Of a stretch of 64,000 nt of DNA, positions 36,701 to 49,200 are shown piece by piece. Numbering within the stretch: position 1 is the stretch's first letter; every line of letters starts with the position of its first letter. The translations under genes were made by a program, and so were the position numbers. Origin of the DNA: Pelecanus crispus (lineage: Eukaryota > Chordata > Aves > Pelecaniformes > Pelecanidae). The notes under the pieces are model-generated. The model ran no database searches and was not told where the DNA came from. It saw only the letters and a list, made by a program, of their open reading frames with translations. The stretch lies in the NCBI RefSeq assembly GCF_030463565.1, contig NC_134651.1, positions 11,854,734-11,918,733 of the forward strand, written 5' to 3'.

Positions 36701-37564
36701 CCCTGATATCTGCATGGTGGGAGTCAGGCTGGACATGACCTGTCACCCGTCGGCATTGCCTAGGTTGACAGGCTCAACTGTCACCTCCCTGGTGGGGCTG
36801 GTACATGGGCACAGGGTGTGAGGAGGGTGTTTCCCCAGGCCCGTGTGTGCCTGCTGCATGTGGAGACCCTGTGAACACTTGTGTGTAAGCGTGGGCATGG
36901 AGCAGGGTGTAAGCCTGCGCAGGTGTGCCCACGTGTGTCCGTGTGCGTGCACACCTGTGCCCACGCCCCGGGTGCTCACTTGTGTGTGCCAGGGTCTGCA
37001 TGTCCCTGTGTGTGCCCACGTGTGTGCAGTCCTGTGTGTGCCCTGTATGTGCATCCCCATGTGTGCCCATACCTGTGCCCACCTGTACCCACCCAGCGCC
37101 GTCCTCCTGCTGGTCATGCCCTGGCAGAGGCCCCCCGGGGCTGGCACAGGTACCCGGGGCAGGAGGGAGAGCTGGCAGCCGCAGGACATGAACCACACCG
37201 CTCCCTGCAACCCCGGTGTCCCTGAGTGCCACGGGCAGCATTTGCCACCCAGTCCAGGCAGCGCGGGCATGGGGGGCTTTGCCAGGGACCCAGGCATCCT
37301 GCTTGTGCTTCCCCCCCTTCCTGAGAGTGAACCCAGGACTCCCAGCTCCTACAGGCACCCCGTCCGCAGCCAAACCCTCCCGCAAAAGTGCGCCGTCCCC
37401 GTGCCCCACTGACCTTGCAGGACGCCCGCTGGCATGGGGTACAGCCCCTGGCCCAGGGGGGCCCCCCCCGCCAGCTGCAGCAGTGGCAGCAGCGGCAGCA
37501 GCACAGGGGGGACCAGGCGGACCCCGAGGAGAGTGCCCCGTGTCCTCTTCCCTCCTCGCTCCAT
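30730..37564 (-). CDS. PRSS56: Serine protease 56, secreted trypsin-like protease with flanking Cys-rich modules
   Basis: Secreted S1 protease; the mammalian gene affects eye size. Seventeen exons (5' to 3'): 37414-37564, 36443-36604, 35607-35804, 35005-35058, 34485-34674, 34272-34380, 34030-34189, 33730-33872, 33422-33581, 33122-33310, 32853-33014, 32641-32704, 32202-32364, 31648-31795, 31431-31517, 31023-31129, 30730-30903; 806 residues, against about 600 for human as I recall it. A hydrophobic signal segment ([18 protein letters not shown]) follows a basic start. The activation site is R207-IMGG; the triad is His248 (TAAHC), Asp297 (HGDLALL) and Ser392 (GDSGGP); Asp386 (DSCQGDS) predicts cleavage after Arg/Lys. 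A six-Cys module at residues 116-170 (exon 3) is repeated at 452-505 (exon 10). The C-terminal part (CPGLNESVV..., [21 protein letters not shown]) matches the PRSS56 tail. N-glycosylation sequons NIT and NAT precede the protease domain. Exon 4 (54 nt) is the least certain. Confidence 0.92.
35090..35470. repeat. C-rich pyrimidine tract in PRSS56 intron 3
   Basis: Plus-strand CCCC(A/T)-rich sequence, several hundred bp, with variants of CCCCCAATCTCC and CCATCCCC, inside the intron between exons at 35005-35058 and 35607-35804. It is G-rich on the transcribed PRSS56 RNA. It leaves a 272-codon frame open on the plus strand that is compositional. Confidence 0.6.
35980..36425. repeat. Minisatellite in PRSS56 intron 2
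   Basis: About a dozen degenerate copies of a roughly 30-40 bp unit built on TTTGGGTAGGGTCTCCTGGG and a GCATGGGGTGGT-like spacer, within the intron between the exons at 35607-35804 and 36443-36604. Confidence 0.75.
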
Positions 37565-37631
37565 CCCTGGGCGGGCAAAGGGGGGCAGAAGGGGGGAGCC
37601 CCCGAAATGCCCGAGGCGGGCGAGGAGGGAT

Positions 37632-37642
37632 GGATATATATG
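37632..37642 (-). promoter_or_regulatory. Likely PRSS56 TATA box
   Basis: The minus strand reads CCATATATATCCA about 70 bp upstream of the chosen PRSS56 ATG (37564-37562), in otherwise very GC-rich DNA. A start site about 30 bp downstream would leave a 5' UTR of some 40 nt, which supports this ATG. A TTCATTAATGT homeodomain-like motif lies further upstream near 37696-37706. Confidence 0.55.
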
Positions 37643-38271
37643 GTGCCCCCCGGGCGGTGGGAGGAGAGAGGGGCCAGGGGAGCACAAACAGGCGAGTTCA
37701 TTAATGTCGCGCCAAGATGCCAGCTCGGGGCGGGGGGCGCGGGGGGGGCGCAGCCGGGGCCTCAATGCCGCCTTTGTTCGACGGGGCCTCCAGGCGGGCA
37801 GCATCAGACGGGCGCTGCGCTCCGGCGCTGCCCGCGGCCCTTGATCATTTTCACGCCAAGCCCCGGCCGCGCCACCCTCCCTCCGGCGGGCCCCGGGCGG
37901 GGGGCGGCAGCGGGCGGGTGGGAACGCACCGGCGGCTGCGGGGCGTGGGGGGCCCGGGCCGGGCGTGGGAGACCCGCGGGGGCTTCAAAGGCGGGCGGCG
38001 GGCCGGGAGCGGCCGGGCGGACATTGGGGGGGGGTGGGGGACAGATGGGGCCGGGGGTCCCTCTCGCTGTGCCAGCCCAGCCCTGGCCGAACCGGCTGCC
38101 CCGTGCGGGGGCACCGCACCCCCGTGCTGAGCACCGGGACCCCCCGCGGTGCCCCCCAGCACCCCGTGTCCACACTTAAAGGCCGTTCCTCGCCTGGGGT
38201 GCAGGAGAGGGGACGCGCCCCGGGGGGACGCTGCGGGGGGGGGGGGGCAGGTGGGGCCGGGGCAGCGGCTG

Positions 38272-38437
38272 CCTCTGGCTTTTCGGCGGCGGGCAGTAAG
38301 TGGGTAGTGTGCGGGGTCTGGGGGGGGCAGCTTTGGCCCCAGGGACAGGGGGACCTCTGGCTTTTCGGCGGCGGGCAGTAAGTGGGTAGTGTGCCAGGGT
38401 CTGGGGGGGCAGCTTTGGCCCCAGGGACAGGGGGACC
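38272..38437. repeat. Tandem duplication, two copies of an 82-bp unit
   Basis: The unit beginning CCTCTGGCTTTTCGGCGGCG occurs at 38272 and again at 38354, followed in both copies by GCAGTAAGTGGGTAGTGTG and GGGGGGCAGCTTTGGCCCCA. Copies differ by only a few bases, so the duplication is recent. Confidence 0.9.
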
Positions 38438-38599
38438 ACACTCGCCTGCCCAGCTGGAGGGGGTGCCCCCAGTGTCTACAGTGTGGCTTGTCATTGGCCC
38501 TGCACTTTTGGGGTCCCCACACCGCCCTCCTGCCCCCGCTGCCATCCTCCTGCGCCCCTGGGCCTGGCCTCAGCTCCTTTGGTGGGGCGGGGTGCAGCC

Positions 38600-38900
38600 G
38601 CATCCCCATCTCTTCTTTGGGGCGCAGGGGGTGCCCGTGCCCCCCTCTCTGTCCCTGTTAGGGGCAGGAGGTGCCCATGTCCCCATGCCCATGTAAAGAT
38701 CAGGGGGTGCCCGTGTCCCCGTATCCATTGGGGGACAGGGGGTGCCCAAGCCCTCGTCTCTGTCCTCCTTAGGGGGTGCCTGCGTCCCCCTCCCTGTCCC
38801 TGACAGGGGCAGGAGGTGCCCGTGCCCCCATCCCCATTTAGGGGCCGGCGGGGTGCCCGTGCCGCCACCCCCATCCCCATTAGGGGCAGGGACGGCTCCG
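38600..38900. repeat. Degenerate minisatellite (GGGGTGCCCGTGCCCCC...)
   Basis: About six imperfect copies of a roughly 45-60 bp unit containing AGGGGGTGCCCGTGTCCCC and TCCCTGT(TA/GACA)GGGGCAGGAGGTGCC. Frames on both strands are open through it because of its composition. Confidence 0.7.
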
Positions 38901-40233
38901 TGCCCGCAGCCCCGGCCGTGCCGCTCTCCCCCCCCGCCCCCCCCGGTCCCGATGGTGCCAGGGGGGCGCGGACAAAGCCGCTTCAGTGGCACATGAAAGG
39001 CGCGGCGCTGCCCGCCGCTGGCACGGCCGCGGGCCCGCCGCAGATGAAAGCCCCGGCCCCGCCGGGCTCCCACCTCGGCCGCGGGGACACCGCGGGGGCA
39101 CGCTGCGCCTCCGACCCACGGGGGACGGCGGCGTGGGGGGCGCGGCGCCATGCCACCGCGGGGAGCGGGTCCCGCGCTCCGCCCCGGCGTCCCCGCACGG
39201 ATTCCCCCCCCCCCCCCACACTCGTGTCACGGGTTTGCGGCGTGGGGGTCAACCGCTGGGTGGACCGCGGGTGCCCAAGGCCGGCGTGGGGTTCGCCCCC
39301 GGCCCCACCGTGTCCCCCCCGCCCCTCCCGGCCCCGGTGCCGGTGCCAACCCCATTAACCTAATTGGCGAGGCGCTCGGCCGGCCCGGGCGGCGGCGGCA
39401 GTGGGACCCCGGGGCCCGGGCAGCTCCCAGCCCCGGCGGCGGGGGGGGGGCACGGGGGGGGGGGGGGCGCCCCCGCGGGCCCCGATTGTCCGGTAATTGG
39501 CGCGGGCAGCCGAGCCCGGCCGGCACCGGCGGGGGGGGGCGCGGGGAGCGGGCCCCGGGCGGGGGGGCAGCGCCGGGGTCCCGGGGGGCAGCCTGGGGGT
39601 GCGGGGGTCGGTGTCGGGGTGCTGGCCACGGGGTGACTCCGGCCGATGAGGGGTCGGGGGCAGGGGGCGTGTGGCGACGCAGGGGCTCGGGGGCCGGTTT
39701 TGGGGTGCCGGGAGGAGTGGGGTGAGTCTCGGGGGGGGGGGGCAGTGCCGGGTACCAGGAGTGGGGAGACCCCGGGAGGGCCGGGGTTTAGGGGATTCGG
39801 GGTGCGGGGTGACGCTGGGGCTGGGGGGTGACTATGGGGGTGTTGGGGTAGGACGCCTCTGGGGCTGGGGGGGGCGGTGGGGGGGTCCCTATGGGGGTGC
39901 ATTTGGGGCCGGGGGCCGTGATAAGGGGGGGTAGGGGCGGGGGGCTGTGGGCGGGGTCAACAAATGGGCGGGGTTAGCCGGCGAGATGGGCGGGGCCTAC
40001 GTGGTTGGGCGGGCCCGGGGGCGGGGCGAGGCCCGCCCGGCAGGTCGGGGCGTGGCCCATTCGCCGGGGCGGGGCCGGGGGCGTGGCCAGATGGGAGGGG
40101 CGGGGGCGGGGGCGGGGCCCGGCGGGTCGGGCCCGGGTCGGCGGGCGGGGCCGGCGGGGGCCGGGACCGGGGCCGGGGCTGGGCGCGTTTCGGGGCCGGC
40201 GGGGGCCGGGGCCGTGCCGTGCCGTGCCGGGCC

Positions 40234-43200
40234 ATGGCGAGCTCGGAGCGGAGCGCGCTGCTCACGTACCGCCTGTGCGGCGGCTCGGGCGAGGAGGAGC
40301 GGGGCCGGGAGCGCGCCCGCGGCAGGGCCGCCGCCGCCGCCGCCGCCCCCCGCAAGCTGCCCACCTTCCTGGGCGTCGTGGTGCCCACGCTGCTCTCCAT
40401 GTTTAGCGTCGTCCTCTTCCTGCGCCTCGGTGAGTGCCGCTGCCCCCCCGGGCGGCGCCCCCCCCCCCCCCCCCCCTCCGGCCGCCGTCCGGGGCCCCCC
40501 GAGACTCACCAGCCCTGCCCGACACCCCCAGTCCGGGCCCTGTGCCAGCCTGGGGCCCCGTGTCCTCCCGAGGCTCCCCGTGTCCGGAGCCCCCCGAGTC
40601 CGGAGCCCCCGTTCTGCCCCCGAGCGCCTCAGTCTGGAGCCCCAGTGTCCTCCCTTTGCCCTCCCAGTGCTCCCCCCCAGCCTCCCGGTCTCACGTCCCA
40701 GTGCTCCCCTCTGAGCTCCCCCAGTCTGGGTCCCCAGTGTCCTCCCAGTGCCCTCTCCTGAGCCTCCCTCTCTGGAGTCCCAGTGGTCCCCTCCAGTGCT
40801 CACCTCGGTGCCCCAGTCTGGGGCCTCAGTGTCCTCTCCTGAACCCCCCAGTCTGGAGTCCCAGTGCCCTTTCAGTGCCCCCTCAGATCTCCTCCAAGGC
40901 TGGGGTCCCGGTGCTGTGTGTCCCCTCCTGACCCCTCCAGCCTGGGGCCCCAGGGCTCCTGCTGTATTCACAGGATGGGAACCCAGTTAGGGACCTCGGT
41001 GCCCCCAGTAAGGGACCCCAGTGTGAAGCCCTAGTGTCCCTGGGGCAGGACCCCTGTGCCTTCCTGGTGCCTTCCCTAAGCGGGATCCCAGTGCCCTCTT
41101 GTATCCATCCCCCAGTGCTGGGACCCCACTGCTCCCCAGGCATCCCCCAGGGCCGGGCTCCAGCACCCCCAGTACAGCACCCCAGTTCTCTCCCAGTTCC
41201 CACATGGTGTCCCCAGGGCAGGACCCTGGAGTCCCCCATCAGGCACCCAGCTGCTCCCTGGCTCTGTGCTGTTCAGAGGGCACAGATTGGGTCCTGGTCC
41301 GCTCCCTGTTTGGGTTATGAGGCAGTTTCTGGGCAACCTGGGAGAACTAGGGGGGTGGGCTGGGCATGGATGGGGGGAGGTGGCAGCCCTTTGGCGGGCT
41401 GGGGTGAGGGGGAGCTGCCCGAGCCCGGCCCGGGGCAGGCAGAGGCCCAGGGCAGGCAGTGTCTGCCCTCGTCCGGGAACAGGGAAGGCTTTTCCTCTTT
41501 CACTTTCCGCCCACGGAAAGCCCAGGGCGGGAGCTGGCTGCATGCCCTGGGGCCCGGTAGGCCCTGGGGTGGCCTTGAGCCCCTTCCCCTGCCTGGGTGC
41601 CCCCGGAGCTGGGGGCTGTGGGCACAGCTCTCCCCTGCCATCACTCACCCCCTTGCCACAACCCCTGCTTGGGGTCCTCGCGCAGGCTCTGACCCCCCAA
41701 CCCCTACCCCACAGCGGGTACTGGGGTCCCCCGCCTGCCCCAGCCCCCCCTGCCCGGGGATGCGTTACCCCGGGGGCCGTGGGGCTGGAAGGGAAGTGCG
41801 GGGTGGAGTGGGAGGGGAGATGCCGGGAAGAGGAACTGTCCCACTGTGGGGAGACCGTGGCTCCCCCCGGCAGCCCCCTACTTCCCCCACACCTCAAATG
41901 GCCCCCAGATCTCCAGGGTGAGCAGCCCCTCCTGCTTACCCCCACGCTGCTTTTGGGGCACCCCTTTATTCCCCCCCCCCCCCCCCCCCGCTTTTAGCAC
42001 TTGGGCACCCTCCGGCCTTCCAGGGGTCACAGGGGGTGCCCCCAAACCCTGCCTGTCTCCCCAAGGGCTCCTTGCGATGCCCGTGTCCTGGCTGTGCCCC
42101 GGCACCCCCCTCGCTGCCCGCGGGCATGTCTGCGGCCTGGCTTGCGGCTGAGATAGGGCATCTGCCTGAAGCCGAGGGCAGCCCCTTCCTGCCCGCGGCA
42201 CCGCCGGCCGGGCTCGCCTCCCGTCACCCCAGGCAGGGCCTTGGGGGGCTCTGGGTGCCCCATCCCCGGGGCGGGAGGGCGGGGAGCAGGGCCCCGGCTG
42301 GCAGGGACGCCCTGCGGCTGCTTTTGCTTCCTGCTTTGCAGCGGGCAAGTGGGGCTGCAATGCGAACCGCGCAGGGAGCCCATCAACTCCCGGTGCCCCA
42401 GCTGGGGTGCAAGGCACTCCCTGCACACTGAGGGTGGCAGCAGGACACGGGGGTCCTGGCACCCCCCCGTAATGCCCCAGGGCTGGGCGGGGAGCAGAGC
42501 CCTTGCCCTGTTTGTTCACTTTTTGGGTGTGCCCCTCTGAGCTGCCCAGGCCTGATCCTGGCACGGCAGGAAGATAAGAGATGCCCTGAGATGGGGGGCA
42601 CTGGCTGGGCTGGCTCTGGGTGCTGCTGCGGGTGGGAGGTGGCAGCACCCCAGGGTGGGGACATCCCCACCCTGGCAGGGAAGGGGGTGGCATGTCTGGG
42701 GGGAGCTGTGGGCAGGGGGGCGGGAGCAGCCTGCGTGCCTCGGTGAGGATGAGGTCTGGGGATTGGCTGTGCCTGGGGACCCTGGCTGGGGGTGGTCCAT
42801 GGCCAGCTAATGGCCCAGTCCTTGGCAGGGTTCGTGGTGGGCCATGCCGGGTTGTACCAAGCCCTGGCCATGTTCGCGGTGGCGTACTTCATCATTGGCA
42901 TGACAGTGCTGTCCGTGTGTGCCATTGCCACCAACGGGGCGCTGGATGCCGGAGGAGCCTACTGTATCCTTTGCTGAGGGTGCTGCCGGGGCAGGGCATG
43001 TGGGCCAAAAACGGGTGACCACCCAGTGGCCTCAGGGGATGTGACCCCCCTGGCCTGGGAGGGAGGGGTAGGGGCATCCGATGGTGGTTTGGGCTGCTGG
43101 CACCTTCCCTTGACTTGAGTAAGATATGATCAGCCGTGCCCTGGGCCCGGAGTTTGGGGGCAGCATCGGGATCATGTTTTTCCTGGCCAACGTGTGTGGC

Positions 43201-46200
43201 AGTGCTCTCTACGTGCTGGGGCTGGTGGAGGCGGTGGTGGACAGCTTTGGGATCCCGCCTGGTGAGTATGCCTGTGTGTGGTGGCAGGGGACAGCGGGTG
43301 TCCCTTACCTGAGTAGCCCTAGCATCCTGCCAGGCATGCCAAGCACCATGGCCGGCATAGCTGGCACGGCTCGCCCAGCCCTCTGGCTGGTGAGTTGGTG
43401 CCCGTCATGCCTGGCACAACACCAGTGGCTCTCAGCTCCCAGTGATGCCCCCTCCGAGCCCCACTGATCCTGGCTTGTCTCTGCCCAGGGCAAAAAGTGG
43501 GCACAGGCGTCCACATCCTCCCCCAGAGCTACTGGTATGAGCTGCTCTACGGCACCGTGCTGCTGGCCCTCTGCCTCCTCGTGTGCCTCGTGGGCGCCTC
43601 CATCTATGCCAAGGCTACCTTCCTCATCTTCCTCATCGTCGCGGGTGTCCTGGGCACCATCCTTGTCAGCTTCTTCGCCATGCGGCCCATTTGGGTGCCC
43701 ATCCGCCTACCCCATTTCAATGGCTCCGAGACTGAGAACGGCTCCTTCACCGGCTTCTCGCTCGCCACCCTGCGAGACAACCTGGGCGGTGAGGAGCGGC
43801 TCTCCCCACCCTGTCCACTGTGCCCACCATGGCACCCGTGCCCCGGGGAGGGGGGACACTGGCACCTCCACATCCTCAGGGGCTCACCAGAGGGTGTGGG
43901 GGGTTTGCGGGCACAGAACAGGTGCTATGGGGTGGTTTATCCCGTGGTTTGTGTATGGAGACATCGAGGAGAGGGTATATGGTGGGGCTATGCCTCCCTG
44001 GACAGCCCATCACAGCCTGTGCCCGTGTGTCCTGCAGGTGGGTATGGAGTGGACTACACCACCGGGCAGATGATGAGCTTCAGCTCCGTCTTCGCGGTGA
44101 TGTTCAATGGCTGCACCGGCATCATGGCAGGCTCCAACATGTCAGGTACGGGCAGGGTGTGCTGGGCTGGGTGGCACCGGGAGCGGGAGCTGAGGCTGGA
44201 GGAAAGTAGGGGGATGCTGTTCCTGTGGGCACTAACGCTGCCTGCTCCTGCCCACAGGGGACCTGAAGCGCCCAAGCTACTCCATCCCACGGGGCACCAT
44301 CTCTGCCGTGCTCTTCACCTACCTTGTCTACAACCTGCTGGCTTTCCTCATGTGTGCCACCTGCAGCAGGTACAGCCACCCATCCCCTCGCCACGGCCAT
44401 CATGCCAGGGTGAGCGCAGTGCCAGGGCATGCTGGCCCGAGCCGAGCAGGTGCCAGCATGTACGTGTCCCTCTCCAGGACCCTCCTGCAGAAAGACTACG
44501 GCTTCCTGCGTGACATCAGTATCTTCCCACCCCTGGTCACAGTGGGCATCTATGCTGCCACCCTCTCCGCGGCCATGAGCAACCTCATCGGGGCGTCCCG
44601 CATCCTCTATGCGCTGGCCCGGGATGATCTCTTCGGTGAGTGCCCGCAGCACGCTGGCACCTGCCAGATCCCACCCAGGAGGTTTTTCCTGCCAGGGACC
44701 AGCCCTGGCACCAGGGAACCCTCCTGCTGGTGTGGGGTGATGTTTTATGGGTTGGCCTGTACCCACTTGGGTCACCTGCGTGCCCTGGCGTTTGCCCGCA
44801 CCTCAGCACTCAGGGCGGGGACAGGACTCTTGGCTGGTGGCCGAGCCTGTTGGTGCTCACCTGGGTGCCCCAGCCCAACCTCCCTGCTCTGTCCGCAGGC
44901 CGGGCGCTGGCGCTGGCCAAGAAGACGTCTGCAAGTGGGAACCCCGTGATGGCAGTGATCCTCTCCTGGCTGGTGGTACAGGTGAGTTTGCCAGTGATGC
45001 TCCTTTCCCAGCTCTGCCAGGTGAAGGTGGGTTGGCGCCTGGGTTGGGTGTCATGGAGCCTGGCATGTCCCCCTGCCCCTGGATATCCCCCTGCCCCATG
45101 TGTCCTGCTGTGGCTCTGCCCTCCCCTCCCTGAGCCCATAAATGAAGGATAAGTCACAGTCAGGGGCAGTGATTTGTGCCTGCGTGGCACTGCCCATACT
45201 CTTTCCTGGCACGCCGCCGTGGCATGACCCAGGCTCAGCAGGGCTGGCTTGGGTGCAGGCCAGGAGTGCCATTCCAGGGGGGGTGTTCACCCTGTGCCCC
45301 CCACCCTGTGCTCTCTGCAGCTGGTGCTCTTCTCTGGGAAGCTCAACACCATCGCTGGGGTTGTGACCACCTTCTTCCTCCTGGTTTATGCCACCGTCAA
45401 CCTGGCTTGCCTGGCGCTGGAGTGGGCATCAGCCCCCAACTTCAGGTACCTGCTGGCAGAGGGGAGGGAGGCTGCACTCAGATGCTGGGCAGGCACCCGT
45501 CTGTCCATCTGTCTGTCTGTGGTTCCCCTGCCACCCCTGTGCCCTCTGTCCCTCCAAGGGGCAGAGATGCTGCGCAGCCCTCTCCTGGGCATTGAGGAGG
45601 GCAAAGATACCTCTATCCCTCGGGAGGGAGAAGAGGCCAGGTCCCGGTGTGGCACTGGCTTGGCACAGTCCCCACACGCTGGCACCGCTTTGCTGAGTGG
45701 GTACAGATAAATCCAGCACCACCGGGTACCACCCGCCCCCTCCCCTTAGGCTTTCTGGAGGTAATTTATAGCCTGTGCCCGCCCGGCATCCCCCGGGCAG
45801 CTTGCCAAGCGGTGATGGAGCCCACTTTCCATTAGCGCTAATTAAACTAACAGGGAAGGGGGAGGGAGGGGGATCCTGGGTTGGGGGATGGAGAAGATCT
45901 TCCAGGAAGGAGGAGTGTGCGTGGCAGGCAGCCCCAGGCCCCAGCCTGGGGCAGGGTTGTGGGGTACTCTGGCACAGGGTTGGCCTGGCAGGGCTGTCCA
46001 AATCTGGAAGGGCATGGCAGGGTGGCCTCATCTCCCTCTTGGGTGATGCCTGCTGCCCTCGGTGCAGGGTGCTGTGCCTGCAAAGCAGGGAGAGTCTCCC
46101 AGGTGGGACAGAGGCGGTGCCCGAGCAGGGCTGGGTAGCACTGCCCAGGGGGTCTCCCAGAGCACCCCATTCCCAAGGGAGAGTTAGTGTCTGTGCCAGG

Positions 46201-49200
46201 CTGGGGCTTGGTCCCCCCCAGCTGCTCCCTTGGCCAGGCACGGATGAGGCAGGATCAGTGCCTGGAGGGGAGGCTGCTGGGGTGGGTGGTGACGGTCCCC
46301 ACCCCACATCTGGTGCTCCCCCCCTCCCCAAGGTCTCCATCAAGCGCAGCGGAAAAGGATTTTAATTACCTTTCAGGAAAAACAACAATTAGAGAAAATA
46401 ACAGCTTCTTGCCTCCCCGCCTCCGCCTCCCTGTGCCAGGCTGAGCGGGCTCCGTGGCCGCCGGCGCTGCCACGCGCTGCCTGACACTACCTGGCCCCCC
46501 GGCCATGCCAGGGCAGTGCCAGCCCCATAAGCATCATTATTCCTGTTTGCCAGGGGCTGGCAGCGAGGGGCTGCCTGATGCCCTGGGAGGTACCATCTCC
46601 CCTCTGTGCCCTCTCCTGCAGGCATCTGGGGTGCCTGACATGCCCTGGCCTGGCACAGTGGGGTTCACTGGGGGTGGCTGGTTGGCATCTTGGTGCAGCC
46701 CCCCCTTGCTGTGCCCACCTTGCAGCTGGCATGGGGGTCACACAGTAGTGGGTGTCCCCTTCTCCCTGCTCCAGGCCCACCTTCCGGTACTTCAGCTGGC
46801 ACACATGCCTGCTGGGCATTGCGGGCTGCTGCGTCATGATGTTCCTCATCAGCCCTGTGTCGGCCTCAGCAAGCCTGGGCTTCCTCCTCCTCCTCCTCCT
46901 TGCCCTCCACTACCTCTCGCCCAGCAGCACCTGGGGCTACATCAGCCAGGCCCTCATCTTCCACCAGGTGAGCCCTGTCCTCCTCTGCTGTCCCCTCATG
47001 GGGTGGCGATCTGGTGTCCCCAAGATGGTGTTCCCATGGCAGCTCCATCCTGGGCAGCGTGTCCTCATGGGTGGTTCGCTGAAGGAAGGAGGGTTGCTCA
47101 CCTGCTGCCCTCCCTCTCTCCCTCCAGGTGCGGAAGTACCTGCTGATGCTGGATGTGCGGAAGGACCACGTCAAGTTCTGGCGCCCACAGATACTGCTGA
47201 TGGTGCAGAACCCACGGGGCAGTGCCCGCCTCATTGACTTCGTCAACGACCTCAAGAAGAGCGGTCTCTATGTCTTGGGCCACGTTGAGCTGCAGGACTT
47301 GGGTGAGTGTCTGCCCTGTCCCCAGCGCTGGTGGTCTCTGCCCCTTGCTGTGGTGCTGGGGGGCTCCCAGAGTCCATGAGGTGCCACCACTGCCCAGCTT
47401 CTGGCTGGGAAGGGTGGGCGTAGTTGGGGAATATTACTGCTTTGGGCACACGTGTGGCACCTTGGGCTTGGCACGGTGTGGGGGATGTAGGTGGCTTGTG
47501 TCTGTCCCACGCCTCCTATGCACATGTGTGCTTGCACACGTCCTGCATGCTTGCCCACGCATGTGCTCAAGTCTTCATCCCTACACGGGCACATGGGGCT
47601 CCTGCACATGTTGGTGCTGGTGTGTACATGTGGCATGTGCCACCCAGGCTGCTCTGGGCCCCTGAGTGCAGGGGTCAGCGCCTGTGCACACCAAGCACAC
47701 GCGTGGGCACACACTCGGCACAGCCTCGCACACGTGTGTGCCTGTGTCCGTCCTCACCTCACGCCTGCCACTGTGCGTCCACGTGCTTTGGGCGTGTTTG
47801 CACCCCGGTGCGTGTTGGTTTGCGCACGTGTGCTCCCTGGCACAAGCCATGGCTGTCCCCCGCCTCAGCGGATGCACCGGCTCTGCTTCCCCCCGCCCCG
47901 CCGTTGCCATGGTGACTAATGGCCTGAAATTGGGGAGGGGGGATGGGGCTGCCTGGGTATTTTTTATATATTTATGTATAATTTCATATCTCTGGCTGGA
48001 AGCACCTGCTTCCGCCCTCCCTGTCTCGTGGGTGCTGGGGTGGGCAAGGGGGTTGGCACTGGGTTTGCAGGGGGGCTGCTGCGGGGACACCAGGGTGAGC
48101 GCCCGGTATGGGGTACCCAACCCCCTGATGCTGTTCTCACTCCCCACCCAGACACGCTGCCCTCGGACCCGCTGCAGCCTCAGCAGGACTCGTGGCTGAG
48201 CTTGGTGGACAAGCTGAACGTCAAGGCCTTCGTCAGCCTCACCCTCGCGCCCTCAGTGCGGCACGGTGTCCGGCAGCTCCTCTTCACCTCCGGCCTCGGT
48301 GAGTGGTGCCCGGTCTGGGCACGGGTGAGGGTCCACCCTGCTGCCCCTGTGGGGTGAGAAGTGCCAGGGGGTTTGGAGGCACGTGGGTGGGCAATGCCAG
48401 GCTGGGGATTGGAGGCATCTGGGGTGAGCAATGCTGAAGCCAAGTTGGGGCTTGGAGGCACCTGTGTGTTGGCCATGTTGGGGGACTTGAAGACACCTGG
48501 GTGGGTGATACCAAGGGGGTTGGAAACACCTGGTGTGGGCAGCGCCAAAGCCAAGTTGGAGCTTGGAGAGGGGTCGGGTGGACAATGTCAAAGCCAGGTT
48601 GGGTCTTGGAGGCATCTGGGTGCGTGATGCTGAGGGGTCTGTAATCACCAGGGTGAGCAATGCCAAAGCCAAGCCGGGGCTTGTTGGCACCTGCAGTGCC
48701 AGGGGGGCTGGTGGGGGCCCTCCACCTGTGCTCAGCCGGGCCGGCGTGGTCTCTCCGGCAGGCGGGATGCGCCCCAACACCCTTGTGCTGGGCTTCTACG
48801 ATGATGCAGCGCCGCAGGACGGTCTGGCCCGGCACCCTGCCTTCACCAGCACCCGCGAGGAGGTCCCCCTGGGCTTCCCCCCGCTGCGGGTGCCCACCGC
48901 CCCCAAGCTGCTGTCGGCCCGGGAGTACGTGGGCATTGTGGCTGACGCCCTGAAGATGCTTCGCAATGTCCTGCTGGCCCGGCAGCTGGAGAGCCTGGAC
49001 AAGGTCTGGGAGCTGCGGCGGGCCGCCAGCCCCCCGCCTGCCATCCACGTCTGGCCCGTCAACCTGCTGCGGCCCGACAGCGCCCGCTACGCCGACACCT
49101 GCAGCCTCTTCCTGCTGCAGATGGCCTGCGTCCTCAACATGGCGCGGGCCTGGCGCCGGGCCCGCCTGCGCCTCTTCCTCTGCGTGGAGGCGGGTGCCAT

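Larger units (their letters stand above)
37720..40430. promoter_or_regulatory. GC- and CpG-rich interval between PRSS56 and the SLC12A9-like gene
   Basis: Divergent genes PRSS56 (-) and the SLC12A9-like gene (+) flank this 2.7 kb of CpG- and G-run-rich DNA. The densest CpG part runs from about 39,950 into the first SLC12A9-like exon and is the probable CpG-island promoter of that gene, with repeated GGGGCGGGG Sp1-type boxes. Homeodomain/CCAAT-like motifs CCTAATTGGCG and GGTAATTGGCG occur at about 39358 and 39491. Very long G or C runs (for example about 39436-39468) may be unreliable in the assembly. No gene was recognised within. Confidence 0.5.
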
